Assembly (NCBI RefSeq): GCF_028548395.1
Contig: NZ_JAQQLA010000007.1
Coordinates: forward strand, 1-64,000
Reading direction: 5' to 3'
DNA from: Vogesella indigofera
Lineage (GTDB): Bacteria; Pseudomonadota; Gammaproteobacteria; Burkholderiales; Chromobacteriaceae
Length of the DNA: 64,000 nt
The notes beneath the pieces are model-generated. The model searched no databases. It was given only the letters and a program-made list of their open reading frames with translations, and had not been told where the DNA came from. This document shows positions 7,542 through 16,482 of the stretch, one piece after another (position 1 is the stretch's first letter; every line of letters starts with the position of its first letter). The translations under genes and the position numbers were made by a program.

Positions 7542-9818
7542 ATGGACGAGCAACTGCGTCAAGCCGCACTCGATTTCCACCAGTTCCCACAGCCGGGCAA
7601 GATCCAGGTCGCCCCTACCAAGCCGCTGGCCACCCAGCGCGACCTGGCCCTTGCCTACTCGCCAGGTGTGGCAGCACCTTGCGACGCAATCGTGGAAGAC
7701 CCGCTGAACGCCTACAAGTACACCGCTCGTGGCAACCTGGTCGCCGTGGTCACCAACGGCACCGCCGTGCTGGGTCTGGGCAATATCGGCCCGCTGGCCG
7801 GCAAGCCGGTGATGGAAGGTAAAGGCGTGCTGTTCAAGAAGTTCGCCGGCGTCGACGTGTTCGACATCGAGCTGAACGAGAACGACCCCGACAAACTGGT
7901 CGACATCATCTGTGCGATGGAGCCGACTTTCGGCGGCATCAACCTGGAAGACATCAAGGCGCCGGAGTGCTTCTACATCGAGAAGAAGTGCCGCGAGCGC
8001 ATGAACATTCCGGTGTTCCACGATGACCAGCACGGCACCGCCATCGTCGCCGCCGCCGCGGTACTGAACTCGCTGCGCCTGGTGAACAAGGACATCGGCA
8101 ACGTGCGCGTGGTGGCCTCCGGCGCCGGCGCCGCCGCCATCGCCTGCCTGGAGCTACTGGTCGCGCTGGGCGTGAAGCGCGAGAACATCACCGTCTGCGA
8201 CTCCAAGGGTGTGATCTACCAGGACCGCGACGACAAGATGGACGAATCGAAGAAGCGCTTCGCCATCCCGGACAACGGTCAGCGCAAGCTGGCGGACGCC
8301 ATGGTCGACGCCGACATCTTCATGGGTCTGTCCGGCCCGAAACTGGTGACCCAGGACATGGTGAAATCCATGGCCGCCAACCCGGTGATTCTGGCCATGG
8401 CCAACCCGGAACCGGAAATCCTGCCGCCACTGGTAAAAGAAGTCCGTCCGGATGCCATCATCGGTACCGGCCGTTCCGACTTCCCGAATCAGGTGAACAA
8501 CGTGCTGTGCTTCCCGTTCATCTTCCGTGGTGCGCTGGACGTGGGCGCCACCACCATCAACGAAGAGATGAAGCTGGCCACCGTGCGCGCCATCGCCGAT
8601 CTGGCCATGGCCGAGCAGAACGACGTGGTGGCCACCGCCTACGGTGACCAGGAACTGTCCTTCGGCCCGGAATACGTGATTCCGAAGCCGTTCGACCCTC
8701 GCCTGATCGTGAAGATCGCCCCGGCCGTCGCCCAGGCGGCGATGGATTCCGGCGTGGCCACCCGCCCGATCGCCGACATGGACGCCTATGTCGAGCAGCT
8801 GGCACAGTTCGTGTACAAGACCAACCTGTTCATGAAGCCGGTATTCACCCAGGCCAAGAAAGCCAAGGCCCGCGTGGTGATGGCCGAAGGTGAAGACGAG
8901 CGCGTGCTGCACGCCACCCAGGAAATCATCTCGCAAGGCCTGGCCTACCCGATCCTGATCGGCCGTCCGTCGGTGATCGAGAAGCGTATCGAGAAACTGG
9001 GTCTGAAGATGACCGCAGGTGTCGATTTCGACCTGGTCAACAACGAGTCCGATCCGCGCTTTGCCGAGTACTGGAAAGAGTACTACGAGCTGAGCAAGCG
9101 CAAGGGCGTGTCGCAGGAACAGGCGCGTCGCCGCGTGATCGGCAACACCACCCTGATCGGTGCGCTGATGGTACGTCGCGGTGAAGCGGATGCGATGATC
9201 TGCGGCACCTACGGCCCGTATCGCCAGCACTTCGACATCATCGAGAACGTGATCGGCTACGCCCGCCAGGACAAGGTCGCCGGTGCCATGAACGCGCTGA
9301 TCCTGCCGACCGGCAACATCTTCATCGCCGACACCTACGTGAACCCGAATCCGGACGCCGAGCAGCTGGCAGCGATCACCGAGATGGCGGCACAGTCGGT
9401 ACGCCGCTTCGGCATCAACCCGAAAGTGGCACTGCTGTCCAACTCCAGCTTCGGCACCTGGAACTCGGAAGGCGCCTGCAAAATGCGCGACGCGCTGGCT
9501 CTGGTGCAGGAAGCGCATCCGGAACTGGAAATCGACGGCGAAATGCAGGGCGATGCCGCGCTGATCGAAAGCATCCGCCAGCAGGCGATGCCGGACAGCA
9601 CGCTGAAGGGCGCCGCCAACCTGCTGGTGATGCCGAACGTGGAAGCGGCCAACATCAGCTACAACCTGCTGCGCGTATCGGCATCCGACGGTGTGACCAT
9701 CGGCCCGATCCTGATGGGCATGGCCAAGCCGGTGCACATCCTGACCCCGATCTCCTCGGTACGCCGCATTGTCAACATGGTGGCGCTGGCCGCGGTGGAT
9801 GTACAAGCAAATGGCTAA
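7542..9818 (+). CDS. maeB: NADP-dependent malic enzyme MaeB
   Basis: Oxidative decarboxylation of malate to pyruvate with NADPH formation. The 758-aa product is the long two-domain type: malic-enzyme N-terminal domain (YSPGVAAPC near 33-42, catalytic-region block [12 protein letters not shown] near 160), NAD(P)-binding domain with GAGAAAIA near 195, and from about 430 to the end a phosphotransacetylase-like domain ([26 protein letters not shown]) that in characterised MaeB enzymes is regulatory. Ribosome site AGGAG. It lies just downstream of the C4-dicarboxylate transporter but behind its own terminator and promoter, so it is a separate unit that would use the imported acids. Confidence 0.95.
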   Translation: MDEQLRQAALDFHQFPQPGKIQVAPTKPLATQRDLALAYSPGVAAPCDAIVEDPLNAYKYTARGNLVAVVTNGTAVLGLGNIGPLAGKPVMEGKGVLFKKFAGVDVFDIELNENDPDKLVDIICAMEPTFGGINLEDIKAPECFYIEKKCRERMNIPVFHDDQHGTAIVAAAAVLNSLRLVNKDIGNVRVVASGAGAAAIACLELLVALGVKRENITVCDSKGVIYQDRDDKMDESKKRFAIPDNGQRKLADAMVDADIFMGLSGPKLVTQDMVKSMAANPVILAMANPEPEILPPLVKEVRPDAIIGTGRSDFPNQVNNVLCFPFIFRGALDVGATTINEEMKLATVRAIADLAMAEQNDVVATAYGDQELSFGPEYVIPKPFDPRLIVKIAPAVAQAAMDSGVATRPIADMDAYVEQLAQFVYKTNLFMKPVFTQAKKAKARVVMAEGEDERVLHATQEIISQGLAYPILIGRPSVIEKRIEKLGLKMTAGVDFDLVNNESDPRFAEYWKEYYELSKRKGVSQEQARRRVIGNTTLIGALMVRRGEADAMICGTYGPYRQHFDIIENVIGYARQDKVAGAMNALILPTGNIFIADTYVNPNPDAEQLAAITEMAAQSVRRFGINPKVALLSNSSFGTWNSEGACKMRDALALVQEAHPELEIDGEMQGDAALIESIRQQAMPDSTLKGAANLLVMPNVEAANISYNLLRVSASDGVTIGPILMGMAKPVHILTPISSVRRIVNMVALAAVDVQANG

Positions 9819-9839
9819 CCGCCGATAGTGGTTATACTG

Positions 9840-9872
9840 AACGGGTGAACGTCATGTTCACCCGTTTTTTTT
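9840..9872 (+). terminator. Rho-independent terminator of maeB
   Basis: AACGGGTGAAC (9840-9850), a 5-nt loop, GTTCACCCGTT (9856-9866), then a run of T. An 11-bp perfect stem plus a T-tract, 21 nt after the stop. Confidence 0.93.
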
Positions 9873-9876
9873 ATGT

Positions 9877-9889
9877 TGCGGCCAACCTT
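9877..9889 (-). repeat. DUS-like motif, single copy
   Basis: TGCGGCCAACCTT on the plus strand, directly after the maeB terminator and 12 nt before the next start codon. Unpaired. Confidence 0.85.
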
Positions 9890-9901
9890 GTGGAGATTCC
9901 G

Positions 9902-10147
9902 ATGAGCGCCGATTTCAACCCAGCCGATCCGTTCGCCCTGTTCCGCCAGATGATGCAAAGCGCGACCCCGCCGGGCGCCCAGCCGTTCCTGCCACCGATG
10001 AGCGAAGAGGAAATCGACCGCCGCATGGCCGAGCTGCGCGTGGTGGAAACCTGGCTCACCATGAACCTGGGCGCACTGTCGATGCAGATCCGCACCCTGG
10101 AAATGCAAAAGGCGGCCCTCGCCGCCCTGCGCCCGAAAGGCGAATAA
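9902..10147 (+). CDS. PhaM-like polyhydroxyalkanoate granule protein
   Basis: Small 81-aa cytosolic protein resembling the PhaM family, which in Cupriavidus links PHB granules, PHB synthase and the nucleoid. Seen: an N-terminal PADPFALFRQMM segment, a proline-rich linker, then a helical region EEIDRRMAELRVVETWLTMN with heptad-like hydrophobics and MQIRTLEMQKAAL. It lacks the long Lys/Ala-rich tail of larger PhaM proteins. The ATG at 9902 follows GGAGA; a frame start at 9845 would lie within the upstream terminator and is rejected. Family assignment rests on the WLTMNLGALSMQIRTLEMQ pattern and is moderately secure; the granule role is inference. Confidence 0.6.
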   Translation: MSADFNPADPFALFRQMMQSATPPGAQPFLPPMSEEEIDRRMAELRVVETWLTMNLGALSMQIRTLEMQKAALAALRPKGE

Positions 10148-10149
10148 AA

Positions 10150-10183
10150 AAACGTTGGCCGCAACAGCTTGCGGCCAACGTTT
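10150..10183. terminator. Bidirectional terminator from inverted DUS-like pair
   Basis: AAACGTTGGCCGCAA (10150-10164), loop CAGC, TTGCGGCCAACGTTT (10169-10183): a 15-bp perfect stem between convergent genes, only 3 nt after the PhaM-like stop. This pair uses the CGTT rather than GGTT form of the motif. Confidence 0.85.
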
Positions 10184-10202
10184 GCTTGATGGCGTGACCG
10201 GC

Positions 10203-10703
10203 TCAGCCCACCATCGCCGAGATGTCGAAACGGCAGGGGTTGAGCGGCGTTTCACCGTGCGGAATACGGCTGGCGCTGCGTTCGTACTGCTGCCACAGCT
10301 GCCGCCGCGCCTGGGTATCGAACATCCGCGCATGCAGCAGGTCGAGGAAGTGCAGCATGGTCTGCGCATCGACCTTGGCCTTGCCCAGCGTGTGCTCGCT
10401 CAGCACACAGGACATCGCGTAGCGCACCTGCGTCACTTCTGGCCCCAGCCTGGCCGGATCAGTCTGCCGCACTGCGCGCTGCCACGCCCGCGCCAGCTGG
10501 CTGCTGGCGGCAAACGCCGCCGCATTGCCGGCAAAGCGCGCCGCGATCAGCTCGCCGACGTCGTCACGCAGCAGGTCGCCATTGCGATCCGGCGGGAACA
10601 CGGACTCCGCCACCGGCAGGCGCTCCTGCGACAGCAGCAACCACAGCACCAGTACGCCACCGCAGGCGGCGGCAACGGTGCTGACCAGCAATCGGCCTGC
10701 CAT
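10203..10703 (-). CDS. Membrane-anchored hypothetical protein
   Basis: Not recognised. The 166-aa product begins with one hydrophobic segment (about residues 4-24, VSTVAAACGGVLVLWLLLS), either an uncleaved anchor or a signal peptide, followed by an exported soluble domain. Residues near 38-50 (DRNGDLLRDDVGE) resemble a single acidic calcium-loop pattern. The rest is helical with conserved-looking Arg/Asp and two Cys. A good ribosome site (GGGAGA) precedes the ATG and codon use matches neighbours, so it is probably a real gene. It is the last gene before the convergent terminator. Confidence 0.7.
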   Translation of the reverse strand: MAGRLLVSTVAAACGGVLVLWLLLSQERLPVAESVFPPDRNGDLLRDDVGELIAARFAGNAAAFAASSQLARAWQRAVRQTDPARLGPEVTQVRYAMSCVLSEHTLGKAKVDAQTMLHFLDLLHARMFDTQARRQLWQQYERSASRIPHGETPLNPCRFDISAMVG

Positions 10704-10783
10704 CTTCGTCTCCCGTTTCTGCTTGTCCTGTTACCGCTTGTTCCGTAGCCGGGCCGGCCGGCCCAGCCGCCCTGCCCACTCTA

Positions 10784-12166
10784 TTACAGTAGCCCCAGCC
10801 CCTTGAGCATCACCAGCAGGATCAGCAGCGGAGTCACGTATTTCAGCAAACCGTACAGCAACTGCACCACGACACGGTTGTGCAGCACGCCTTCGTTCGA
10901 CAGCGCCGGCCCCATCTTGTCCTTGCCCCACACCCAGGACACGAACAGGCAGATGAAGATGCCGCCTATCGGCAACAGGATGGACGACGACACGAAGTCG
11001 AACAAGTCGAAGAAGGTCATGCCAAACAGCTTGACGTCGGCCAGCACGCTGTTGGACAGCGCGCAGCTGGCACCGATCACGCCCAGCAGCAGCAGGTTGA
11101 TCAGCGTCGCCCTGGCGCGGCTGATATTGAAACGGCCGACCATCACCGACACCGGCACTTCCAGCAGCGACAGCATGGCACCGGTAGCCGCCACCGCCGA
11201 CAACACGAAGAACAGCACCATGAACAGGTGCCCCATCGGCATGCTGGCGAACACCGCCGGAATGGTGATGAACAGCAGCGACGGCCCGGCTTCCGGCTTG
11301 AAGCCGAAGGTGAACACCGCCGGGAACACCACGATACCGGCCAGCATCGACACGAACAGGTCGGCACTCATCACCCGCACCGTGGTGGCCGGAATGTTCT
11401 GGTCGTCACGGAAATAGCTGCCATAGGTCATCATGGTGCCCATGCCGATCGACAGCTTGAAGAACGCCAGCCCCATCGCGATCAGCGCCACTTCGGCGGT
11501 GATCTTGGAGAAATCGGGAGCGAACAGGAAGGCCAGCCCCTGCGCCGCACCCGGCAGCATCAGGCTGCGCACGCCCAGCACCAGCAACAGGATGAACAGC
11601 ACCGGCATCAACCGCTTGGTGACCGCCTCGATGCCCTTGGCCACGCCCAGCAACAGGATGCCGCCGATGAACAGCAGCACGCCCCACTGCCACAGCAAAG
11701 ACTGCAGCGGATCGGACACCAGCGCGCCGAACGCGGCCGAGGTCTGCGCCGGGTCCTTGCTCAGGATGTCGCCGCCGATGGCCTTGAACACATAGGCGAA
11801 CACCCAGCCCGCCACTTCGGAATAGAACGACAGGATCAGGAACGCCGCCAGCACGCCGGAGGCGCCGATCAGCCACCAGTATTGCCCGGCCGGCGCCAGC
11901 ACCCGCAAGGTGGTGACCGCGTCGGCCTTGGCTTTGCGGCCGAGCATGATCTCGGCAATCATCACCGGCAGGCCGACCAGCAGCGTGGCCAGCAGGTACA
12001 CCAGCAGGAAACCGGCGCCGCCATTGGCACCGGTGACATAAGGAAACTTCCAGATATTGCCCAGCCCGACCGCGGAACCGAGCGTGGCCGCCAGCACGCC
12101 GAAGCTGCTGGTAAAGGCATCCCGCGCCTGACCCGCGGGTGTCGCGGGTTGCGTAGTTTGTTTCAT
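10784..12166 (-). CDS. SNF-family sodium-dependent transporter
   Basis: Neurotransmitter:sodium symporter (LeuT-fold) family, probably importing an amino acid or related solute with Na+. The 460-aa product has about 11-12 hydrophobic helices. TM1 contains GSAVGLGNIWKFPYVTGANG, the unwound-helix motif that binds Na+ and substrate, and TM6 carries SIGMGTMMTYGSYF. The ATG at 12166 is chosen because GGTGG stands 8 nt upstream; a GTG at 12178 would lie inside that site. Substrate cannot be told from sequence. Spacing to the downstream gene (about 80 nt) leaves operon status open. Confidence 0.88.
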   Translation of the reverse strand: MKQTTQPATPAGQARDAFTSSFGVLAATLGSAVGLGNIWKFPYVTGANGGAGFLLVYLLATLLVGLPVMIAEIMLGRKAKADAVTTLRVLAPAGQYWWLIGASGVLAAFLILSFYSEVAGWVFAYVFKAIGGDILSKDPAQTSAAFGALVSDPLQSLLWQWGVLLFIGGILLLGVAKGIEAVTKRLMPVLFILLLVLGVRSLMLPGAAQGLAFLFAPDFSKITAEVALIAMGLAFFKLSIGMGTMMTYGSYFRDDQNIPATTVRVMSADLFVSMLAGIVVFPAVFTFGFKPEAGPSLLFITIPAVFASMPMGHLFMVLFFVLSAVAATGAMLSLLEVPVSVMVGRFNISRARATLINLLLLGVIGASCALSNSVLADVKLFGMTFFDLFDFVSSSILLPIGGIFICLFVSWVWGKDKMGPALSNEGVLHNRVVVQLLYGLLKYVTPLLILLVMLKGLGLL

Positions 12167-12288
12167 GGTTTGTCCCACCTTGAAATGACAACAAGCCCGC
12201 CGCCGTGGATAACAGCGCGGGCATCACTCTCCACCGCAATGGAGGGTCGGGATTTTGAAGGGGGAACGAAAGACAGTAAAGAAGATTC
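12167..12288 (-). promoter_or_regulatory. Hairpin-containing leader of the Na+ symporter gene
   Basis: The 5' region between the MITE and the symporter start can form a small stem CTCCA/TGGAG and a larger one GCCCGC/GCGGGC about 15-20 nt apart, just upstream of the ribosome site. I compared it by eye with glycine and Na+ riboswitch cores and saw no convincing match. Confidence 0.3.
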
Positions 12289-12445
12289 TTAGAGCGTGTT
12301 CATGATCCGCACGCTCACGCGAGACAAGGCGAAAACGGCTGAGGAAACGGCGTTTCTCCAGAGATGAACAAGCATGCCGAAGCCGCTTTCAACGGCCTAT
12401 CACCCCGCCGGGATCAAGTCGCAGCAGATCGTGAACAGGCTCTTA
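12289..12445. mobile_element. MITE copy 1 with terminal inverted repeats and TTA duplication
   Basis: Non-coding element of about 151 bp bounded by GAGCGTGTTCATGATC (12292-12307) and its near-complement GATCGTGAACAGGCTC (12427-12442), flanked on both sides by TTA (12289-12291 and 12443-12445), a likely 3-bp target duplication. Internally it carries GAGACAAGGCGAAAACGG and a partly complementary distal segment. It shares its whole architecture with the copy at 29625-29764. The right-hand TTA is the argE stop codon. No transposase is present, so it must be moved in trans, perhaps by an IS5-like enzyme given the TNA target. Confidence 0.75.
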
Positions 12446-13606
12446 CAGCCCAGCCGGGCGCACAAGGCGCCCAGTCAGCCGCAACAGCCAGTCGCGGCAC
12501 AGCGCCAGCTGGCTGAGTTCGACAAACTCGTCGGGACGGTGTGCCTGCTCGATCGAACCGGGGCCGCACACCACCGCGGCAATGCCGGCCTCGGCAAAGC
12601 GGCCGGCCTCGGTGGTATAGGCCACCGCCTCGCCACGGCAACCGTGGCACAGCGCGTCGACATGCTGGCGCACGCTGCTGTCGGCATCCGATTCGAACGG
12701 CGGACAGTTGACCAACGGCTCAAAGCTGATCGCCGCCTCCGGCGCCACCTGCTGCATCTCCGCGCTCAGCAGCGCCGCGTATTCGCGCACCGAATCGACG
12801 AAGCGCTGGTGATTGTCACCCGGCAGCCAGCGGCACTCGAACACGAACTCGCAATCCTTGGGCACGATGTTGGCCGCGGTGCCGCCGTTGATGACGCCGG
12901 TCTGCAAGGTGGTGAACGGCACGTCATACAACGCCTGCCGCATGCCGAAACTCTGCTCGGCATCGGCCAGCTTGCGGATGTGCACGATCAGCTTGGCGGC
13001 ATACTCGATGGCGTTGACACCCTTGGGCGTCAGCGAGGAATGCGCGGCGCGGCCGAGCACGCGGCAACGGTAATGGGCTATGCCCTTGTGGGCGATCACC
13101 GGCCGCATCATGGTCGGCTCGCCGATGATGCAGCCCTCGATCGGTAGCTGTCGCTGCTGCAGGTCGGCAATCAGGCGCCCGACCCCCAGGCAGCCGACTT
13201 CCTCATCGTAAGACAATGCGATACCGATGGCGCGCTGCAGCTGGCCGGCTGCGGCCAACCTTGTCCACTCCTCGACCAGGGACAGCACACAGGCAATGAA
13301 GCCCTTCATGTCACAGCTGCCGCGGCCATAGAGGCGGCCATCACGCTCGCTCATGGCAAAGGGGTCGCTCTGCCAGCTCTGGCCGTCGACCGGCACCACG
13401 TCGGTGTGCCCGGACAACACCACGATCGGCAGCGCCGGATCCCCGATTACCGCGAACAGGTTGGCCTTGTCGCCGGCATCGGAAAAGGTCAGCGTGCAGC
13501 CAACGCCAAACTGCGCCAGGTAGCCCTGCACCCACCGGATCAGGGCCAGATTGGACTCACGACTGGTGCTGTCAAAGGAAATCAGCTGGGCGAGGATGGC
13601 TTGCAT
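12443..13606 (-). CDS. argE: Acetylornithine deacetylase ArgE (M20 family)
   Basis: Zn-dependent amidohydrolase giving ornithine and acetate from N-acetylornithine. The 387-aa product shows the M20 metal ligands in order: SGHTDVVP (His67, Asp69), YGRGSCDMKG (bridging Asp near 100), DEEVG (catalytic and metal Glu near 135), a Glu in GEPTMM, and the late His in IEQAHRPDEF. Length matches E. coli ArgE (383). It begins 7 nt after flgL on the same strand with a weak ribosome site, so it may be read through from the flagellar operon. The stop codon is the TTA (minus-strand TAA) at the MITE border. One in-frame motif copy (13250-13259) encodes Leu-Ala-Ala. DapE is the main alternative, but length and GPGSIEQAHRPDEF favour ArgE. 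Confidence 0.85.
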   Translation of the reverse strand: MQAILAQLISFDSTSRESNLALIRWVQGYLAQFGVGCTLTFSDAGDKANLFAVIGDPALPIVVLSGHTDVVPVDGQSWQSDPFAMSERDGRLYGRGSCDMKGFIACVLSLVEEWTRLAAAGQLQRAIGIALSYDEEVGCLGVGRLIADLQQRQLPIEGCIIGEPTMMRPVIAHKGIAHYRCRVLGRAAHSSLTPKGVNAIEYAAKLIVHIRKLADAEQSFGMRQALYDVPFTTLQTGVINGGTAANIVPKDCEFVFECRWLPGDNHQRFVDSVREYAALLSAEMQQVAPEAAISFEPLVNCPPFESDADSSVRQHVDALCHGCRGEAVAYTTEAGRFAEAGIAAVVCGPGSIEQAHRPDEFVELSQLALCRDWLLRLTGRLVRPAGL

Positions 13607-13613
13607 GGCGCGA

Positions 13614-14576
13614 TCAGAGGTAGTTGAACAGGGACAGGCTCTTCACCTGGGAAAAGGTTTTCTGCGTCACTTCCAGCGCCGTCCTGGCCATCTCGAAGTC
13701 GGACACCGCCTTGGCCAGATCCAGGTCTTCCAGATTGCTGATCTGCGACGCGTATTGCACGCTCAGGGCGTCACCCATCTCGATCAGCGAATCGGTCTCC
13801 TGCATGCGCGAACCGAGCGAAGCCCGACTGGCCAGCACCTGCGACAGGCCGTCATCCAGTCCCTGGATGACCGTCGCAATATTGGTGGCGTAGTTGGGAT
13901 CAACCGAGCCGGCTGTCAGTGCCTCGTCGAACACCGACAGCGACTGCCACAGCTCGTTACCAGCCGCGGTCGGCCCTGCCGGAGCGGGTCCGGCCGGAGT
14001 TGAGGTACGACCGAACACTACCGAACCGGGCTCGGTGACCGCGATCTCGCGGCTGGACGAGATCGCCATGTACTGGCGCTGGTCATTGCCCTGGTAGTTG
14101 ATATTCAGCTGCGGCGGGGTCGCCTGCACCGCCATGGTAAACGGCGGCTTGCTCTTGTCGGTGCCGCCGAAGATATAGTTGGAGGCACCATCGGTGGTGT
14201 TGGCGAGCGAAACCAGCTCTTTCACTTTCTCGCGCATCTCGTTCTGGATCGACTGCCGGTCCTCATTGGTCAGCACGGTGTTGCCCGCCTGCACCGCCAG
14301 GGTCTTGATCGAGATGATGGTATTGGAGACGTTGCCGAGAATGGTATCGGTAATCGCCAGCTGCGAGGCCGCCGCCTTGGCATTGCTGGATTGCTGCGTG
14401 TTCATCGACTTGGACTGGTTGATGTCGACCAGCGTGGCCGCCGCCACCGGGTCATCCGATGCCCGGTTGATGCGTTTCAGGGTCGACAGCTGCTCGTTGA
14501 GGCGGTTGAGCTGGGAACCCTTGCTTTGCAGGTTATAGGTGCCCATGATGTACTGGGTATTGCTGCTGACTCTCAT
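13614..14576 (-). CDS. flgL: Flagellar hook-filament junction protein FlgL
   Basis: Second hook-filament junction protein (HAP3), exported through the flagellar channel to join FlgK with filament. The 320-aa product has the flagellin-like N-terminal coil (MRVSSNTQY start, LNRLNEQLSTLKRINRASDDP) and C-terminal coil (LEDLDLAKAVSDFEMARTALEVTQKTF) with a variable Pro/Ala-rich middle. AGAGG/AAGG ribosome site. Follows flgK by 21 nt; last flagellar gene of the cluster, followed closely by argE. Confidence 0.94.
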   Translation of the reverse strand: MRVSSNTQYIMGTYNLQSKGSQLNRLNEQLSTLKRINRASDDPVAAATLVDINQSKSMNTQQSSNAKAAASQLAITDTILGNVSNTIISIKTLAVQAGNTVLTNEDRQSIQNEMREKVKELVSLANTTDGASNYIFGGTDKSKPPFTMAVQATPPQLNINYQGNDQRQYMAISSSREIAVTEPGSVVFGRTSTPAGPAPAGPTAAGNELWQSLSVFDEALTAGSVDPNYATNIATVIQGLDDGLSQVLASRASLGSRMQETDSLIEMGDALSVQYASQISNLEDLDLAKAVSDFEMARTALEVTQKTFSQVKSLSLFNYL

Positions 14577-14597
14577 TGCCTTATCCTCTGAAAACTA

Positions 14598-16436
14598 TCA
14601 ACGCAGGTCCAGCAGCGACTGGAAAATTTCCTGCGCCACCTGGATGACCTTGCTCGATGCCTGGTAGGCCTGCTGATAGCGTATAAGATTCGCCGCTTCC
14701 TCGTCGAGATTGACGCCGGAGAACGATTCCCTCTTCAATTTTACTTCCTGCAACGCCGCTTCCTGCGCCGTCAGGCTGACCTGCACCACGTTGGTACGGC
14801 TACCGACATAGCTGACGGTCTGGCCATAAAACGACTGCAGGCTGCCGGTACGCGCGGCGCCGACGGCGGGCAGGAAGGTCGAGGTGGAATTGGGCGTCGC
14901 CGCCATCAGTGGCCGCGTCTGCAAGCGAGCCATTTCCAGCAGGTTGGCGTTATCCAGCTGCGCCGACTCGCCTGGGGCGCCGGTGCGCGGAGTCACCGGG
15001 ATGGTCTGGTTGGTTGCCGCCTGGCCCTCGAACTTGAAGGCGATATGCTGGCCACTGGCGAGGGTAAATTCGTAGACCCCGGCCTGGCTTGCCGACTGCG
15101 TCACCGGCACGATGGTGCCGCCAAAGTCCGCCTCGAACGGCGGGGTGTTGCCCGGAATATAGTTCAATGCCAGCGCCGGTGCTGCCGGCAGGGTCGGGTT
15201 GGCCGCCGGCGACAGATTGGATACCTGCCAGATCGCCGAAATGGACGGCTTGCCGCCCGGCACCTCGGTCGGGTCGACCGGCGTGGTGGCACCGGCCTGG
15301 ATGCCGGAGGCGACCGCCAGCTGCGATGGCTCCTGCACCGCCACGGCAAAGCGGCGCAAGGCATCGCGCATCGCCTTGGCTTCACCGGCCGGCGTGGTCG
15401 CGTTCTCCGCCGTGGTGCGGAAGGCGGTCAAGTCGGCAAACATCGGCGTACTGGCCGGCAGGCCGTTGAGGTCGACACCCAGCGCCTGCTGCCGGTTCAT
15501 CGCATCGGAAAACTCGACAGCCATGCGGCCGAGGTCGGCCTGCACGCGGGCAACATCGTAATTCAGCGTGGTCATGGCGCCGGCGATGCTGCCGCCGGCG
15601 ATCAGCTGCGAATTGAGCACCACCGTGTTGTTGGTGCCCGGCAGCTTGATGCCCAGTGACGGCGCTTCCGGATCCTCCGGCTGCGCCGGTGCGCCACGCA
15701 TCATGGTCATTTCGTAACTGGTCTCGCCTATCACCAGCGGATGACCCTGGCCGATGTAGACGCTGTACATGCCATCGGATTGCTCGACCACGTCGGTCTT
15801 GATCAGCTTGTTCAGGTCGCGCACCAGCGTATCGCGCTGGTCCAGCAGGTCGTTGGGCGCACGGCCCTCGCCCTGGTTCAGGGAAATGATCTGTTCGTTG
15901 AGGGCGGCAATCTGCCTGGCGTAGGAGTTGACCCCCTCCACCGAGGTATTGATCTGGTTGATCAGGCCGTTACGCACCTCTTCCATACGGGTGTTCATCG
16001 ACTGGAAACGGCCGGACAGCGACTCGGCCTGGCTGATCACCGACTGCCGCGCGGCGATGGAGGTCGGCTGCTGGCTGAGGGTTTGCAGGCTGGCGTAGAA
16101 ACCCTGCATCAGGTTGGAAAGGCCGGCATTGCCATCGGTAATCAGGTTGTCGATATCGGACAGGGCGGTGGCCTGGGTCTGGAAGCCGCTACTGGACGCG
16201 GTGACATTCTGCAGCTGCTCGTCCATGAAGCCGTCGTACAGCCGCGATACCGCGTACAGGTCGACACCACGGCCGGTGTAGCCGTAACCGACAAACTGCG
16301 GCGTCGCCGCACTCTGGGAAAGACGCTGGCGGTTGTAGCCATCGGTATTGACGTTGCTGATGTTGTGGCTGGTCACGTCCAATGCCGCGCGTGCCGCATT
16401 GAGACCACTGATACCGATACTGAAAATACCACTCAT
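14598..16436 (-). CDS. flgK: Flagellar hook-associated protein FlgK
   Basis: First hook-filament junction protein (HAP1). The 612-aa product begins with the rod/hook N-terminal signature GISGLNAARAALDVTSHNISNVNTDGYNRQR split over residues 8-40 and ends with the C-terminal coil NLIRYQQAYQASSKVIQVAQEIFQSLL. The central region is a large variable domain with several Thr/Pro-rich stretches. Ribosome site GGGAGAG. It lies between flgJ and flgL with short gaps, consistent with co-transcription. Confidence 0.95.
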   Translation of the reverse strand: MSGIFSIGISGLNAARAALDVTSHNISNVNTDGYNRQRLSQSAATPQFVGYGYTGRGVDLYAVSRLYDGFMDEQLQNVTASSSGFQTQATALSDIDNLITDGNAGLSNLMQGFYASLQTLSQQPTSIAARQSVISQAESLSGRFQSMNTRMEEVRNGLINQINTSVEGVNSYARQIAALNEQIISLNQGEGRAPNDLLDQRDTLVRDLNKLIKTDVVEQSDGMYSVYIGQGHPLVIGETSYEMTMMRGAPAQPEDPEAPSLGIKLPGTNNTVVLNSQLIAGGSIAGAMTTLNYDVARVQADLGRMAVEFSDAMNRQQALGVDLNGLPASTPMFADLTAFRTTAENATTPAGEAKAMRDALRRFAVAVQEPSQLAVASGIQAGATTPVDPTEVPGGKPSISAIWQVSNLSPAANPTLPAAPALALNYIPGNTPPFEADFGGTIVPVTQSASQAGVYEFTLASGQHIAFKFEGQAATNQTIPVTPRTGAPGESAQLDNANLLEMARLQTRPLMAATPNSTSTFLPAVGAARTGSLQSFYGQTVSYVGSRTNVVQVSLTAQEAALQEVKLKRESFSGVNLDEEAANLIRYQQAYQASSKVIQVAQEIFQSLLDLR

Positions 16437-16482
16437 GATTCACTCTCCCGTTGTTCTTTATCGGCAGCTAGGCGGCTGAACT

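Noticed and set aside
12167..12288. Riboswitch (glycine or Na+) ahead of the SNF symporter
   Set aside because: Hairpins are present but I could not match the conserved core of either class.
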